NCBI GenBank assembly: GCA_009363875.1
Contig: CM018683.1
Location: forward strand, 43,855,815 to 43,919,814
Length of the DNA: 64,000 bases
Direction: 5' to 3'
DNA from: Mikania micrantha
Taxonomy: Eukaryota > Streptophyta > Magnoliopsida > Asterales > Asteraceae
The notes under the pieces were generated by a model. It was given only the letters and a program-made list of their open reading frames with translations, searched no databases and was not told the DNA's origin. The position numbers and the translations under genes are program-made. Below, one piece after another: positions 45,393-57,451 of the stretch (positions within the stretch are counted from its first letter, which is position 1; every line of letters starts with the position of its first letter).

Positions 45393-48300
45393 ATGGCCGG
45401 TGAGAACGTACAGATGACAGTTGCTGAGCTCAATGAGCTGATCAATAACAGGGTCGCGGAGGCAATCACGAACTACGTTCAGACACACACTACAGGGCCA
45501 CAGGGTCCAACAGGGGGATTGGTGAATCCACCGGTGTGCACGTTCAAGATGTTCTTGGACTGTAAACCTCATAATTTCAAAGGATCGGAAGGGGCCATTG
45601 GACTCCTTCGATGGATTGAGAAAGCGGAGTCAGTTTTTGAAATGTGTAACTGTCCTGAGGAGAATAAGGTTAAGTATGCCACTGGAACCTTGGAAGGTCC
45701 GGCATTGACTTGGTGGAACTCGAATGTTCAGACTTTGGGATTGGGTGAGGCCAACGCCTTAACCTGGAATGGATTCAAGACTTTACTGCAAGAGGAGTAC
45801 TGTCCTCGCAGTGAGATGCAGAAACTAGAGGAGGAGTATTGGCTTCTCAAGATGGAGGGGTCAAACATCGAGGAGTACACGACTCGATCACACGAACTGG
45901 CCAGACTTCTACCTCATTTGGCTACTCCAGCCAGTAAGTGGATAGAGAGGTACATCAGGGGATTGGTGCCTCAGATCTAAGGTTTGGTTACTTCTGCAAA
46001 TCCCACAACAATTCAACAAGCTGTTCGACTGGCGCACCAATTGACTGACCAGGCAGTGTTACAGGGAACTCTGCCTAAACGAACATCAGCTACTAAGGTG
46101 GGAGACCACAAGAGGAAGTGGGAAGGTAACAACTCCAAGAGTTACAAGCAACAGTCGTTTCAGCAGAACCGGAAGCAAGATTCAAACAAGTCTTACCACA
46201 ATTCGAACAGTGGTCAGCAGTCGTCATCAGGGGGTTATATTGGTAAACATCCAAAGTGCAACAGGTGTGGATTTCATCATGCATGAAATCAGTGTGATAA
46301 AGTTAAGTGCCAACGGTGTGGTAAAGTTGGACATGCAGCTAAGGATTGCCGTGGGGAGCTGCAAAACAATTCCAACAATCAGAATAACAACCAGAACAAC
46401 GCACAGAAGGGCTTTTTTGAGTGTGGTAAGATGGGGCACTTTAAAAAGGATTGCCCACAACTCAAGAAAGGCGGGGATAACAATGCAAATGGCAACGGCA
46501 ACGGTAACGGCAATGGCACCAATAACAACAACAACAACAACCATGGTGCTAGGGGCAGGGCGTTTGTGATTGGAGGACGTCAAGCACGGGAGGATCCCAA
46601 CATTGTTACGGGTACGTTCCTCTTAAATAATCACTATGCCTCTATGTTATTTGACACTGGTGCCGACCGGAGTTTTGTATCTAGTTCACTTGCTAAGTTG
46701 CTAAATGTTAGTCCCACTGCCTTAGATAGTCCATACACTGTAGAATTAGCTGATGGCAAGTTAATTATAGTGGAACATATTCTTAAGGGATGTATCCTTG
46801 ATTTGATGGGTCAAACATTAGAAATTGATCTTATGCCTATTGCTTTAGGCAGTTTTGATGTAGTCATTGGCATGGACTGGTTATCCAAAAACCAGGCTGA
46901 AATAGTGTGCCATGAAAAGATCGTTCGTATACCTCTTCCACATGGAGAGACATTGTATGTACAAGGCGAGAAGAGCAGTACGCCACTGCGTCTCATATCT
47001 TGTATGAAAGCACACAAATGTCTGCGGAAAGGTCATACATCAGTTATAGCACTTATAACTGAGAAGCCGGTAGCTGAGAAGAAGATTGAAGACATTCCAG
47101 TAGTTTGTGAATTTCTGGAAGTATTTCCAGAAGACTTACCGGGATTACCGCCTATCAGGCAGGTGGAATTCCGAATCGACCTTACACCAGACGTAGTACC
47201 GATAGCTAGGGCGCCTTATCGACTTGCACCGTCAGAGATGCAAGAGTTATCTACACAACTACAAGAGTTGTTGGATAAGGGCTTCATACGACCTAGTTTT
47301 TCACCGTGGGGAGCTCCAGTCTTATTTGTTAAGAAGAAGGATGAGACTTTTCGTATGTGCATTGATTACCGGGAACTGAACAAGGTTACCATCAAAAACC
47401 GGTATCCGTTACCTAGAATTGACGATCTGTTCGATCAGTTGCAAGGTTCAAGTTACTACTCGAAAATTGATCTCAGATCGGGTTATCATCAACTAAGAGT
47501 TCAATAAGAAGATATTCCAAAGACAGCATTCCGAACGCGCTATGGCCATTATGAGTTCTTGGTCATGCCATTTGGGTTGACAAACGCTCCAGCTGTATTC
47601 ATGGATCTCATGAATCGTGTTTGTAAACCTTATCTTGATAAGTTTGTCATTGTTTTCATTGATGACATTCTGATCTATTCCCAGACTGAGGAGGAACATG
47701 CTGAACATCTTCGATTGCTATTGGAATTACTGAAACAGGAACAATTGTACGCTAAGTTCTCGAAATGTGATTTCTGGATGCGAGAAGTACAATTCTTGGG
47801 TCATATAGTCAATGAAAAGGGTATACATGTTGATCCAGCGAAGATTGAAGCAATTAAGAATTGGGAAGCACCAAAGACACCTACCGAGGTATGACAATTC
47901 CTTGGTTTGGCGGGTTATTGCCGACGATTCATTGAGGGATTCTCAAAGATCGCTCAACCACTTACAGCTCTTACGCATAAGGGAACGAAATATAACTGGA
48001 CGGATAAACAGGAAGCTGCATTTCAGTTATTGAAACAGAAACTCTGCAGTGCACCGATTCTGTCTTTACCAGAAGGAACAGAAGACTTTGTGGTGTATTG
48101 TGATGCATCTGCACAGGGTTTGGGATGTGTGTTGATGCAACATGATAAAGTGATTGCTTATGCTTCAAGACAACTACGACCATACGAAAAGAATTATACT
48201 ACTCACGACTTGGAATTAGGAACAGTGGTTTTTGCTTTGAAAATTAGGAGGCATTATTTGTATGGAACCAAGTGTACCATTTACACTGATCATAAGAGTC

Positions 48301-49946
48301 TGCAACATATCTTTGATCAGAAGGAGCTTAATATGAGACAGCGATGGTGGGTTGAGTTGTTGAATGATTATGAATGCGCAATCAAGTATCATCCGGGAAA
48401 AGCTAATGTGGTAGCTGACGCTTTAAGCAGAAAAGACACAACATCAATAAGACGGGTTCGCGCACTTATGATGACGATACATACTGACTTACCTGACAAG
48501 GTACGCAGTGCTCAGCTTGAAGCTTTGGAAAAGGAAAATTTGGTACAGGAATCCTTACGAGGAATGGAAGAACAATTGGATGTTAAGCCTGATGGAATTC
48601 GTTATTTCATTAATCGACTTTGGATACCTTTGTATGGTGGTTTAAGGGAACTCGTGATGGATGAAGCACACAAGTCCAGGTATTCAGTCCATCCGGGATT
48701 AGACAAGATGTATCATGACTTGAAGGCACTGTATTGGTGGCCTCACATGAAAGCTGACATTGCTAAGTATGTTAGCAAATGTTTGACTTGTTCGAAAGTC
48801 AAAGTTGAATACCAGAAGCCATCTGGTTTACTGCAACAACCAGAGATACCGATGTGGAAATGGGAACAGATTTCGATGGACTTCATTACTAAGTTACCCC
48901 GTACACCGAGTGGTTGTGATACGATATGGGTAATTGTCGATCGATTAACGAAATCTGCACATTTCTTAGCAATCAAGGAAACTGACAAGATGGAGAAACT
49001 GACTCATATTTACATCATGGAAGTGGTAGCACGACATGGCGTGCCAATTTCTATCATATCAGATCGAGATGCTCGATTCACTTCAAATTTTTGGAAGTCA
49101 CTCCATAAGTCATTGGGAACTCGTTTGGATATGAGTACCGCCTATCATCCACAGACCGACGGTCAGAGTGAACGTACGATTCAAACGCTCGAGGATATGT
49201 TACGAGCTTGTGTAATTGATTTTGGTGATAGCTGGGAAAACCACTTACCGTTAGTGGAATTCTCTTACAACAACAGTTATCATACAAGTATTCAGGCGGC
49301 ACCGTTTGAAGCTTTGTATGGTCGTAAATGTCGTTCACCAGTTTGCTGGGCTGAAATTGGTGACAGTCAAATAACAGGTCCTGAACTCGTACACGAAACG
49401 ACAGAGAAGATAGTACAAATCCGGAACCGTATGGCAGCGGCCCGGGATCGACAGAAGAGTTACGCTGACAAACGTCGTAAACCGTTGGAATTTCAAGTAG
49501 GAGACCGAGTTCTTCTAAAAGTATCACCTTGGAAAGGTGTGATACGATTTGGCAAGCGCGGGAAGCTTAGTCCACGGTACGTAGGACCTTTTGAAATCCT
49601 GAAAAGGATTGGTCCGGTTGTGTATCAACTCAAATTACCGGATGAACTCAATGGAGTTCATGATGTCTTTCACGTATCGAACTTAAAGAAATGTCTTTCT
49701 GATGAAACATTGATTGTACCACTGGAAGAAATACAAGTAGACGAATAGTTAAGATTCATTGAAGAACCAGCTGAAATCATGGACCGAGAGGTCAAACAAC
49801 TCAAACAAAGCAAGATTCCGATAGTCAAGGTCCGGTGGAATTCAAGACGTGGTCCTGAATTCACATGGGAACGGGAAGATCAAATGATGAAGAAGTATCC
49901 TCATCTGTTCAAAACAACAACTGCAGACACTGTGAAGACACGTTAA
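45393..49946 (+). pseudogene. gag-pol: gag-pol of element 3, with five nonsense codons
   Basis: This is one frame from MAGENVQMTVAELNELI to the final TAA at 49944. Stops interrupt it at 45978 (after LVPQI), 46284 (after FHHA), 47505 (after QLRVQ), 47892 (after PTEV) and 49746 (after QVDE). Domains: Gag capsid; knuckle CQRCGKVGHAAKDC; last knuckle with its first Cys changed to Phe (FFECGKMGHFKKDC); protease FDTGADRSF (near 46649); RT FIDD (near 47660); RNase H; integrase HHCC and DDE core (SDRDARF, TAYHPQTDGQSE); GPY/F; and a chromodomain-like tail. Several stops are CAG-to-TAG or CGA-to-TGA type changes, as expected from decay of methylated DNA. Confidence 0.93.
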
Positions 49947-50433
49947 ATTTCGTTACGAAATTTCCTTCAACAAGGGGATGACGTGATGCTTCACACATCA
50001 ACACTTCAGATTTCAAACTGTAAGCACAAACACTTTATTCAATTGGTTTTGTTACAAACATTTGTGCTACATTTCATATGTTACATGTTATGGTAGTACA
50101 TGCATGATTAGTTACACACATTTTGTTATGTGCGAGGTTACATAGTACAAATAGTTGTAAACACCCAGTAAGTGCAGAGTTACATAGCACACTATGATAA
50201 AACACAAACAGTCACAGTTAGGTGAACTAACTAGTGTACATGCAAAACAGTTACATAGAATGATCACACTTAGGTGTGATGTTACAAACATCGAACTTTA
50301 TGTGTGAGCACACAAGCACACAGAATGATCAGACATCACACTAACATTTACAATTTAAACTCACAAGTAGTGTCCTAACTACTCCTAACACTTAACAATT
50401 TTTGGGACGAAAATTCCTTCAACAAGGGGATGA
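49944..50433 (+). promoter_or_regulatory. Duplicated polypurine-tract module of element 3
   Basis: ACGAAATTTCC then TTCAACAAGGGGATGA lies at about 49953-49982, right after the pol stop. GGGACGAAAATTCC then TTCAACAAGGGGATGA lies at 50404-50433, abutting the 3' LTR. The spacing and order are the same as in element 2. Confidence 0.75.
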
Positions 50434-52325
50434 TGTGACAATCCGGTAATTCGCGGTTAAACCTGTTAACAGAAACTATACGAAATCTCACAAAAACAAA
50501 CTAGAGGGACTGAAATTAAATAAAGTCAACATGAGAACATTCAATTTGCAAGAATTAGACTTGTAAGGATGTGAAATAATCAATTTTGACTTTATAAGTC
50601 AAAAATTCGGCCAAGAGAGTAATCAAATTGGAAATTCGAAAGAAACCATAGTAATTGATTGAATTAATCTTGCAATCAACACACATTGATGACGAACAAC
50701 AGTTACCAACCGTTAATGACCTCATAATTGTCGAAATTAAGCGAGATAATAACTTAGGATTAGTAACCGAAGTCGGTTGGACTCAAATGGGTATAATACG
50801 AAGTTAATCAGTCAAATTGAAGGTTCCTAAATCTCATTCGGCATTTTTAGAGCATTCTGCAAATCACAATTTCATTTCAACAATTCAAGATAGAAGATTT
50901 CGATCTCGAAGTGGCCGAAATTATGGCTTCTAATCAATCTCCTTGAATCGAACAACAAAACAGGTAACATTCGATCCCTATTTCATCTAAAGGTTCCGAA
51001 TAAGCATATCCCTATGCTAATTTCAGATTCTATTATCGAATTATACGAGTTCGAATTCTAGGGTTCCTTCTAGAAAATGAATTGGGGGTTTCTTGTTTAA
51101 TATGGTTAATAATCGAATTCAACAACACTGATAGATTCAGAATGATGCGTTTAAGGAATAACCCATGTCAATTTAACATCACAATTACGAATTAAACGAC
51201 TTCGGGTTCTAGGGTTTCTAAGTTTAAAACGATTTGGGGGAATCGATACAAATGGATGCAAAAATCAAATTAAGTAACACAGACACATTCAAAAAAGGAT
51301 TCTAAACGAAATCCCTAAGTTAGTTTGATCAAACGACAACGAATTGTTCAAGATCGAATTTATAGGGTTCTAGAAGAAAACGGTTTGGGGATTTTGATCA
51401 AGAAGGTTCGAAAATCAAATTAAATAGTACTGGGAGCTTCAGAAAACCTCGATTTAGAGTAACCCTATGTTAGTTTTAAGAAACACTCATGAATTGATGG
51501 ATTCCAAAATCTAGGGTTCTTGAGTCAAAACGGTTTGGGGGTTTTGATTCAAACAGCTGGTAAAACCAAATTAAACGACACAGAGGGTTTCGAAATCATG
51601 TGGAGAATGAAAACTATAGGTTAATTCCATCAAACAATATCAAATGTTATGATTTCTAGTTCTAGGATTTGCCGGTTAAAAGGTTTTGGGTGTTTTTGAC
51701 CCAAACGAACTTGGAACTCGAATTAATCACCATAGAAGGATTCGAATTATGTGTTTGAATGGAAACCCTATAATTTTTGAGATTATGATTAACGAATTTG
51801 ATGAATTTAAGTTGAGGATTGAACTAAGGTTCGAACTAGCGGGTTTTTAACCAAAAACTATATATTTTTGTTGGAACTATGCAATTAAAATCATTCTGGA
51901 ACTCGATTAGGAACCATAAGAAAAACCCCTATGGTTTTAGGGTCGACCAGATTCGAATCGTGGGTTAATCGGGCTTACATTTGGTTCGGTTAAGATTAAA
52001 TCAATGGGGAACCCGACCATTAGTGGTTAAAACCATTTGAAATGTGATCTGTTAACAAAAAGGGATCCAGATGAGTTGGTAGACAGTGTGTGCGGTGGAT
52101 GGGGGGTCGCGGGTTCGAACCCGGCCCCAACAGTTTTTGGGTTTTTAATGTTATTTTGGTATTTTGATCGTATCTCACTCGTTTTAACTCCGATTTGACT
52201 CGTTCGAATTTCGTTGGAACCAGAATTTCATCCCGAACGAAATTAAATAATAAAATTTATATTTTAACCCGAAAACGAAATCGCGTATAATTACGGTTAT
52301 AAAATCATAAGCAATTGTATGATTT
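50434..52325 (+). repeat. 3' LTR of element 3, truncated
   Basis: It matches 41489-43379, then breaks off after GTATGATTT. The remaining 997 bp (equivalent to 43380-44376) are absent and LINE ORF2 sequence follows directly. Confidence 0.93.
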
Positions 52326-54166
52326 ATATTTTATTGATGTTGATTATAATAAAGCTCTGGGTCCATATAGGTTTTCCTCTAAGTTTTTCAAGGCTTCTTG
52401 GGATGTGGTGGGTAGTGAATTTATTAGGGTTGTGAAGGAATTCTTTAGAAACAGTAAGCTCCTCAAGGAGGTTAATGCTACATGTTAGCTCTTGTCCCTA
52501 AAACCACCAGCCCTAAGAGAGTGACTGATTTTAGACCTATCTCCTGTTGTAATGTTATCTATAAGTGCATTAGTAAGGTTATCACTAACCGAATCAGAGG
52601 TGCTCTCTGTGACATTGTTGGTGATAACCAATGTGCTGTCATCCTTGGAAGACAGATAAGTGATAACATCTTGCTAACCCAAGAATTAATGAGGAATTAT
52701 CATAGGTGGAGGGGTCCCCTTAGGTCGCTTTCAAGATAGAAATTCAGAAAGCCTATGATATTGTTGAGTGATCCTTCTTAAACGATTTTCTCGTGCATTT
52801 TGGATTCCCTCCCAAGATGATTAGATGGATCAAGGAATGTGTCACTACCACCTCCTTCTCCATTATCATTAATGATGAACAGAAGGTTTTTTTAAAAGGG
52901 AAGAGAGGCATGCGCCAAGGTGACCCTATGTCCCCTTATCTCTTTACTTTAGTCATGGAAGTCTTATCTGTGTTAATCACTCATAATGTCAAAGATAATG
53001 GGAGTTTTAGATTTCATTGGAGGTGTTCGAAGGTGGGCCTGACGCATTTGTGTTTTGCTGACGACCTGTTATTGTTTTGTCATGGTGATGCTTCGTCAGT
53101 GGAAATCCTAATTGAGGCTTTGGATGATTTTAAGGTTGTCTCTGGTTTGACCCCCAGCATCCCTAAAAGTACAGTCTACTTTGGGAATGTTAATTTGCAT
53201 GCTAGAAATGAGATTAATGAGTTGATTGCTTCAAGGTAAGGACCCTCCCTATCAAGTACCTGGGAGTCCTTTTAGTTTCCACTAGATTAAAGATGCCAGA
53301 TTGCACACCTCTTATCGAGAAATTCAAGAAGAGAGTGCAAGACTGGAATGCTAAATCGCTTTCGTTTGCGGGGAGACTACAACTCATTAAATCTATCTTA
53401 AACTCCCTCCAAGTTTACTGGTCTTCGGTGTTCATTCTACCTATAGATGTTACCAAAGCTATTGAGAAGGTGGTTAGAGGTTTTTTGTGGTCAAAGGGTG
53501 ATCTTGTTAGGGGAAAAGCGAAGGTCAAGTGGGTAGATTGTTGTTTGCCGATCAGACATGGTGTCCTTGGTCTGAAGTCGCTCAGGACTTGGAACAATGC
53601 CTTAATGTCTTAACACACCTGGAATGTTATCACCCGTAAGAAATCCTTATGGGTTAGTTGGGTTATCTAGTACCACTTGAGGGGTAGAAATTTATGAGAA
53701 GTTCTAATAAAAAAAGATGTTAGTTGGAACTGGAGGAAAATTCTCCAACAAAGGGATCAACTTAGGGAACATATTGTACACATCATTGGGGATGTGAGAT
53801 CCACCTCAGCATGGTTTGATAATTGGCATCCTTCTGGCCCTTTAGACAGAACCCCGTCTGCATGAGGGTAAATTTTCTGGTTCCACTACTGTTGCTGAAG
53901 TTAATTCTAATAACATTTGGAGTTGGCCTCCTGATTGGCAAACTAGATTTCCGTGGCTGTTTGCTACTCCCCCCCCCCATTAACCTCAGGAATGATGTTT
54001 CGGATAGAATTGTGTGGAGAAATCAAGAGGGCAATGATGTTAATTTCAATGTTGGTATAGTGTGGCAGGACTTACAATAGAGAGGGCATGCTGTTCCTTG
54101 GGATAACTTAGTGTGGTTCCCCCAGAACATCCCTCGTCATGCTTTTATGCTATGGCTTGATTTTAT
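52326..54166 (+). pseudogene. LINE ORF2, reverse transcriptase part, decayed
   Basis: Frame pieces at about 52326-52739, 52793-53239, 53293-53613 and 53823-54080 together cover the non-LTR RT: LGPYRFSSKFFKASWDVV, ALVPKTTSPKRVTDFRPISC, NVIYKCISKVITNRI, GMRQGDPMSPYLF, catalytic FADD (53053-53064), and the thumb and C-terminal region with FAGRLQLIKSIL. It ends in RHAFMLWL, the start of the zinc-binding zf-RVT region, at the edge of repeat X. The endonuclease and first RT residues are missing. It has frameshifts and stops, so it is dead. The order on the + strand matches ORF1 at 37483, so both belong to the same nested LINE. Confidence 0.9.
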
Positions 54167-55616
54167 GCTATAGGTGACGCACCTTTACTTTTTTTATATA
54201 TAACGTGTATTTATAAATACATATAAAATTTAAATATAAAATGTATAAATTAATTAGTTAAATAGTAAACAAGCCTTCGAGCTTTAAACATAAAGTTCTA
54301 TATAAGATAAGTTTAAACTATCTTAAGTTGAACGAGTCAAGCTTGCTCTTTGTCAAGCTAAATTATTTCCGACTTGTTACACTCATATTGGAGATACATT
54401 TAGATACTAAGATATTATGTGGTTTATAAATTAGGTTTTTTTTGTAATTTTTGTAAACTGTGTATATGTTTATTCTCTTGAGATCAAGAAAAGATCTATT
54501 TTCAAGTTATGTGACCCATTTTAGCGTTATAATTAAATGTTCACATTTGATTACTTTCATTTACACTTTTGACGCCTTAAATACACTAAAACATGTACAA
54601 TTGATTATTTAAAAGCGTTAGGTTATTTATAATGCCTTTTTGTTTTTTATTATTAAAAAATATATATGAGTAAAAGTAATGTATGTCGTATGATTGATTT
54701 GATTGGTTATGATGTGCAGGTGATGAAGATATATAAGAAGTATTAACACCCATTTGAAATTATTAATTTTTGCAATTAAGCTAGTCAAATCGCAATCTCA
54801 TTCTTTTCGTGAGTTGACATACCACATAAATATCATCAAAACTGTCATTTTAAAAATTTAACAATATGTTTTTATTGAAAGTAAATTTAGTTGCATATTT
54901 TGGTTAATTTTCATTTACATGTCATGATTTAATGCCATTTTGTTGAAAGCACATAGTAGATAAAATTTGTTTACTCAAGAACACATGTATCTGATTTAAT
55001 ATAGATATGTAGTGAAAAAGAGGTGTCCAAGTTGGCACGACGAACTTTGTAGTATGTGAAGAAAATGAGGAGTCAATTAATCACTTGTTTACTAAATGTA
55101 ACTGGCAGTGAACGTGTGGTATCAAATAGAATTATGGTATGAAAACCCTTCATTGGTCAATCTCATTGGTAAAGGAATGAAGCAAGCAATAGGAGATTAC
55201 TGCCCAGACAATACCCAAGACAAAACTAATCCAAGACTTTAACCATATTCTAGAGTCTATGAAAATCAAGAAACGATCCATTTTCAATCAAACACAATTA
55301 AAGACGGAGAAACAAATATAGGAGATCAAAGTGTTAAGCATTTTGTTTATAAAGCATAGGGCTAAAATTAACTAGTTAGATTAGGATATGCAGAGAAGTT
55401 TTAACTTCATGTTCAAATTGTAATGTAATATTTTATATCAGGCTTTTAACGTCTTGCTTGAGCCTTTTTGTTTTAGTAATTATAAAATTTCCGTCGTTTA
55501 GAAGAAATGCAATAAAAATAACCTGTTTGATATTTCATACACATATAATTAGACCGTTCGTAATAAAGTTTAATCATTAATGGTTATCCAAAGTAACATT
55601 TGATAACATCATCATC
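54167..55616 (+). repeat. Repeat X, copy 2 (uninterrupted), with LINE 3' end
   Basis: It starts GCTATAGGTGACGCACC and ends in ATCATCATC. It is the paralogue of 23500-24601 plus 36606-36947, without element 2. The last about 600 bp encode the decayed ORF2 C-terminus (KRCPSWHDELCSM, EENEESINHLFTKCNW, IKHRAKINKLD-like) and the 3' UTR. The first about 850 bp are AT-rich, non-coding, and appear inserted between RHAFMLWL and KRCPSWHDEL of ORF2. Confidence 0.85.
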
Positions 55617-56226
55617 AAATCTTCACATATCACATATAAGCTTGACAAAGTGTTTTTATGCTATTTCGGTCATAATATAAAAATAATTGTTTTTTATTTC
55701 TTTATTTTTTTTGTTACAATTATTGTCAATAATCCATTATTATTATTATTATAAATTCAATTTTTTTTATTAGACATTTCCATCATCTTATGTGCTTTGA
55801 ATTGAACTGCCAATGCATATATGTAATGGCCCCATTGTCCCCTTTCTCCTCATCTTATCTCCACCGTCACACATGTCACAATTAAACTCACAACCAAAAC
55901 TTGGAAAAAGTGGCCAAATTTTAATTTTAAAATTGTACACAACTAAATAAACGAAGGCATAATTAAGTTGCATTAATAAAACACAATTGCACCAACAAAT
56001 AGGGTTGTTTAATAATATGGTGGCTTGAGTTTCACTTGAATCCCATCGAAAAAATTTGGCTCGAAAAATGCTTGTTTAAAACAAGCCAATCCCGAGCAAG
56101 GCTTGCTTGGTTCATTGACTCAAGTTGTGGCTCCGCTAAAATGTCCTTTTTGCCTAATAAGATTAAAAATATTTATAGAACACCTGAAACCGGCTAAAAT
56201 TAACTCCGATTGAACACATTTCGATG

Positions 56227-56283
<57 letters not shown>

Positions 56284-57377
56284 TAAGGATCCATTGTTAA
56301 CCCTCCTTATTGTGTTAACCCGAAATAACCCACCAAGATCAACTCGAATCTTTTGTTTTTTCTCTCAAAATCTTTGTTTTACATGTATAAGAGTATGTTC
56401 TTTTATGCGTTTGTGAAAATTCTTTTTCGTTTGAGATCATACATAACTGTAAGTTGCCTTACAGCACTGTAATATATATATATCTTCCTACCTAATAATT
56501 GTTTCCAACATCAAGCCACGTGTAGTTATAATAATACATTACCCTCAAAAATCCCCCCAAAATTTCACAATCTGACACACGCGGGTATTACCCAAATACC
56601 CGACCCAATCTGATTAGACGCTCATATCATCAGAAAACCTAACGTCAAAAATCAAAACTATACCTTTGACTCACTCGAATAGCTTCAATCAAAGATCCTC
56701 ATATACCTAAAATTGATCATCTTGAAGGTGAATCACTTCTTCTTTTTATACTGTTCTATTTCGTCTACTCTTTTTCTTGATTTTAATTGTTCATCGTCAT
56801 CATGTTAGTTGACTAAGGGTTCCTACTTTGTTTCTTGAAGGTTCGGTTAGTCGGTTACAGACCTTGGACCTCCGCATCCTCCGACCTAAAACCCATAAAC
56901 CAAGATCAAGCGTTAGGGTTTACAAATTTTTTTAGTTCCTCTATACCGTTCTATTAATCCTACCATGAATGAAGATTCCAGTTAGTAGCAGACTCTAAAA
57001 ATTTTGTAATGAGGGACACAAATTTTTTATGGTCGTTTAATGATTGTAATATAATAATTTTATTTCTCTTCTGTTTAGGTCCAGTTGAGTCGAATCATGT
57101 TAAAAAAGACAATCAAACTATTTTTTTATATAAAAACATAATAAAACTAAAATACATATAAACTTGTTTTGTACATAGTTTTATTGTTTAAAATTTATCC
57201 AAATGACATTTGTGGAGATTTTTTTAAGTAACATCATAAAAAAAACAAGTATAACTATCTCTTAAATTCTTATCACAAGTTCGATTATGAAAAATTAAGA
57301 GAGACAATTGCAAAATCTTAAGGTGATTGGACGAGATTTTAAGATATATGTGCTTCTGAAAAAAAAAATTCAAGGAC

Positions 57378-57451
<74 letters not shown>

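Larger units (their letters stand above)
41489..52325 (+). mobile_element. Ty3/gypsy element 3, 3' LTR truncated
   Basis: The order is 5' LTR 41489-44376, PBS 44380-44392, extra ORF 44560-45159, gag-pol 45393-49946, duplicated PPT modules, partial 3' LTR 50434-52325. The 3' LTR lacks its last 997 bp. The two LTRs differ at about 18 positions over 1.89 kb by eye, so it is older than element 2. The coding region has five in-frame nonsense codons and no recognised frameshift. The left flank ACCCC (41484-41488) is LINE sequence; its partner was lost with the LTR end. Confidence 0.94.

Noticed and set aside
56228..56281. CRISPR array or satellite
   Set aside because: Simple (TA)n without spacers. 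No CRISPR-like repeat/spacer pattern was found anywhere, and none is expected in plant nuclear DNA.
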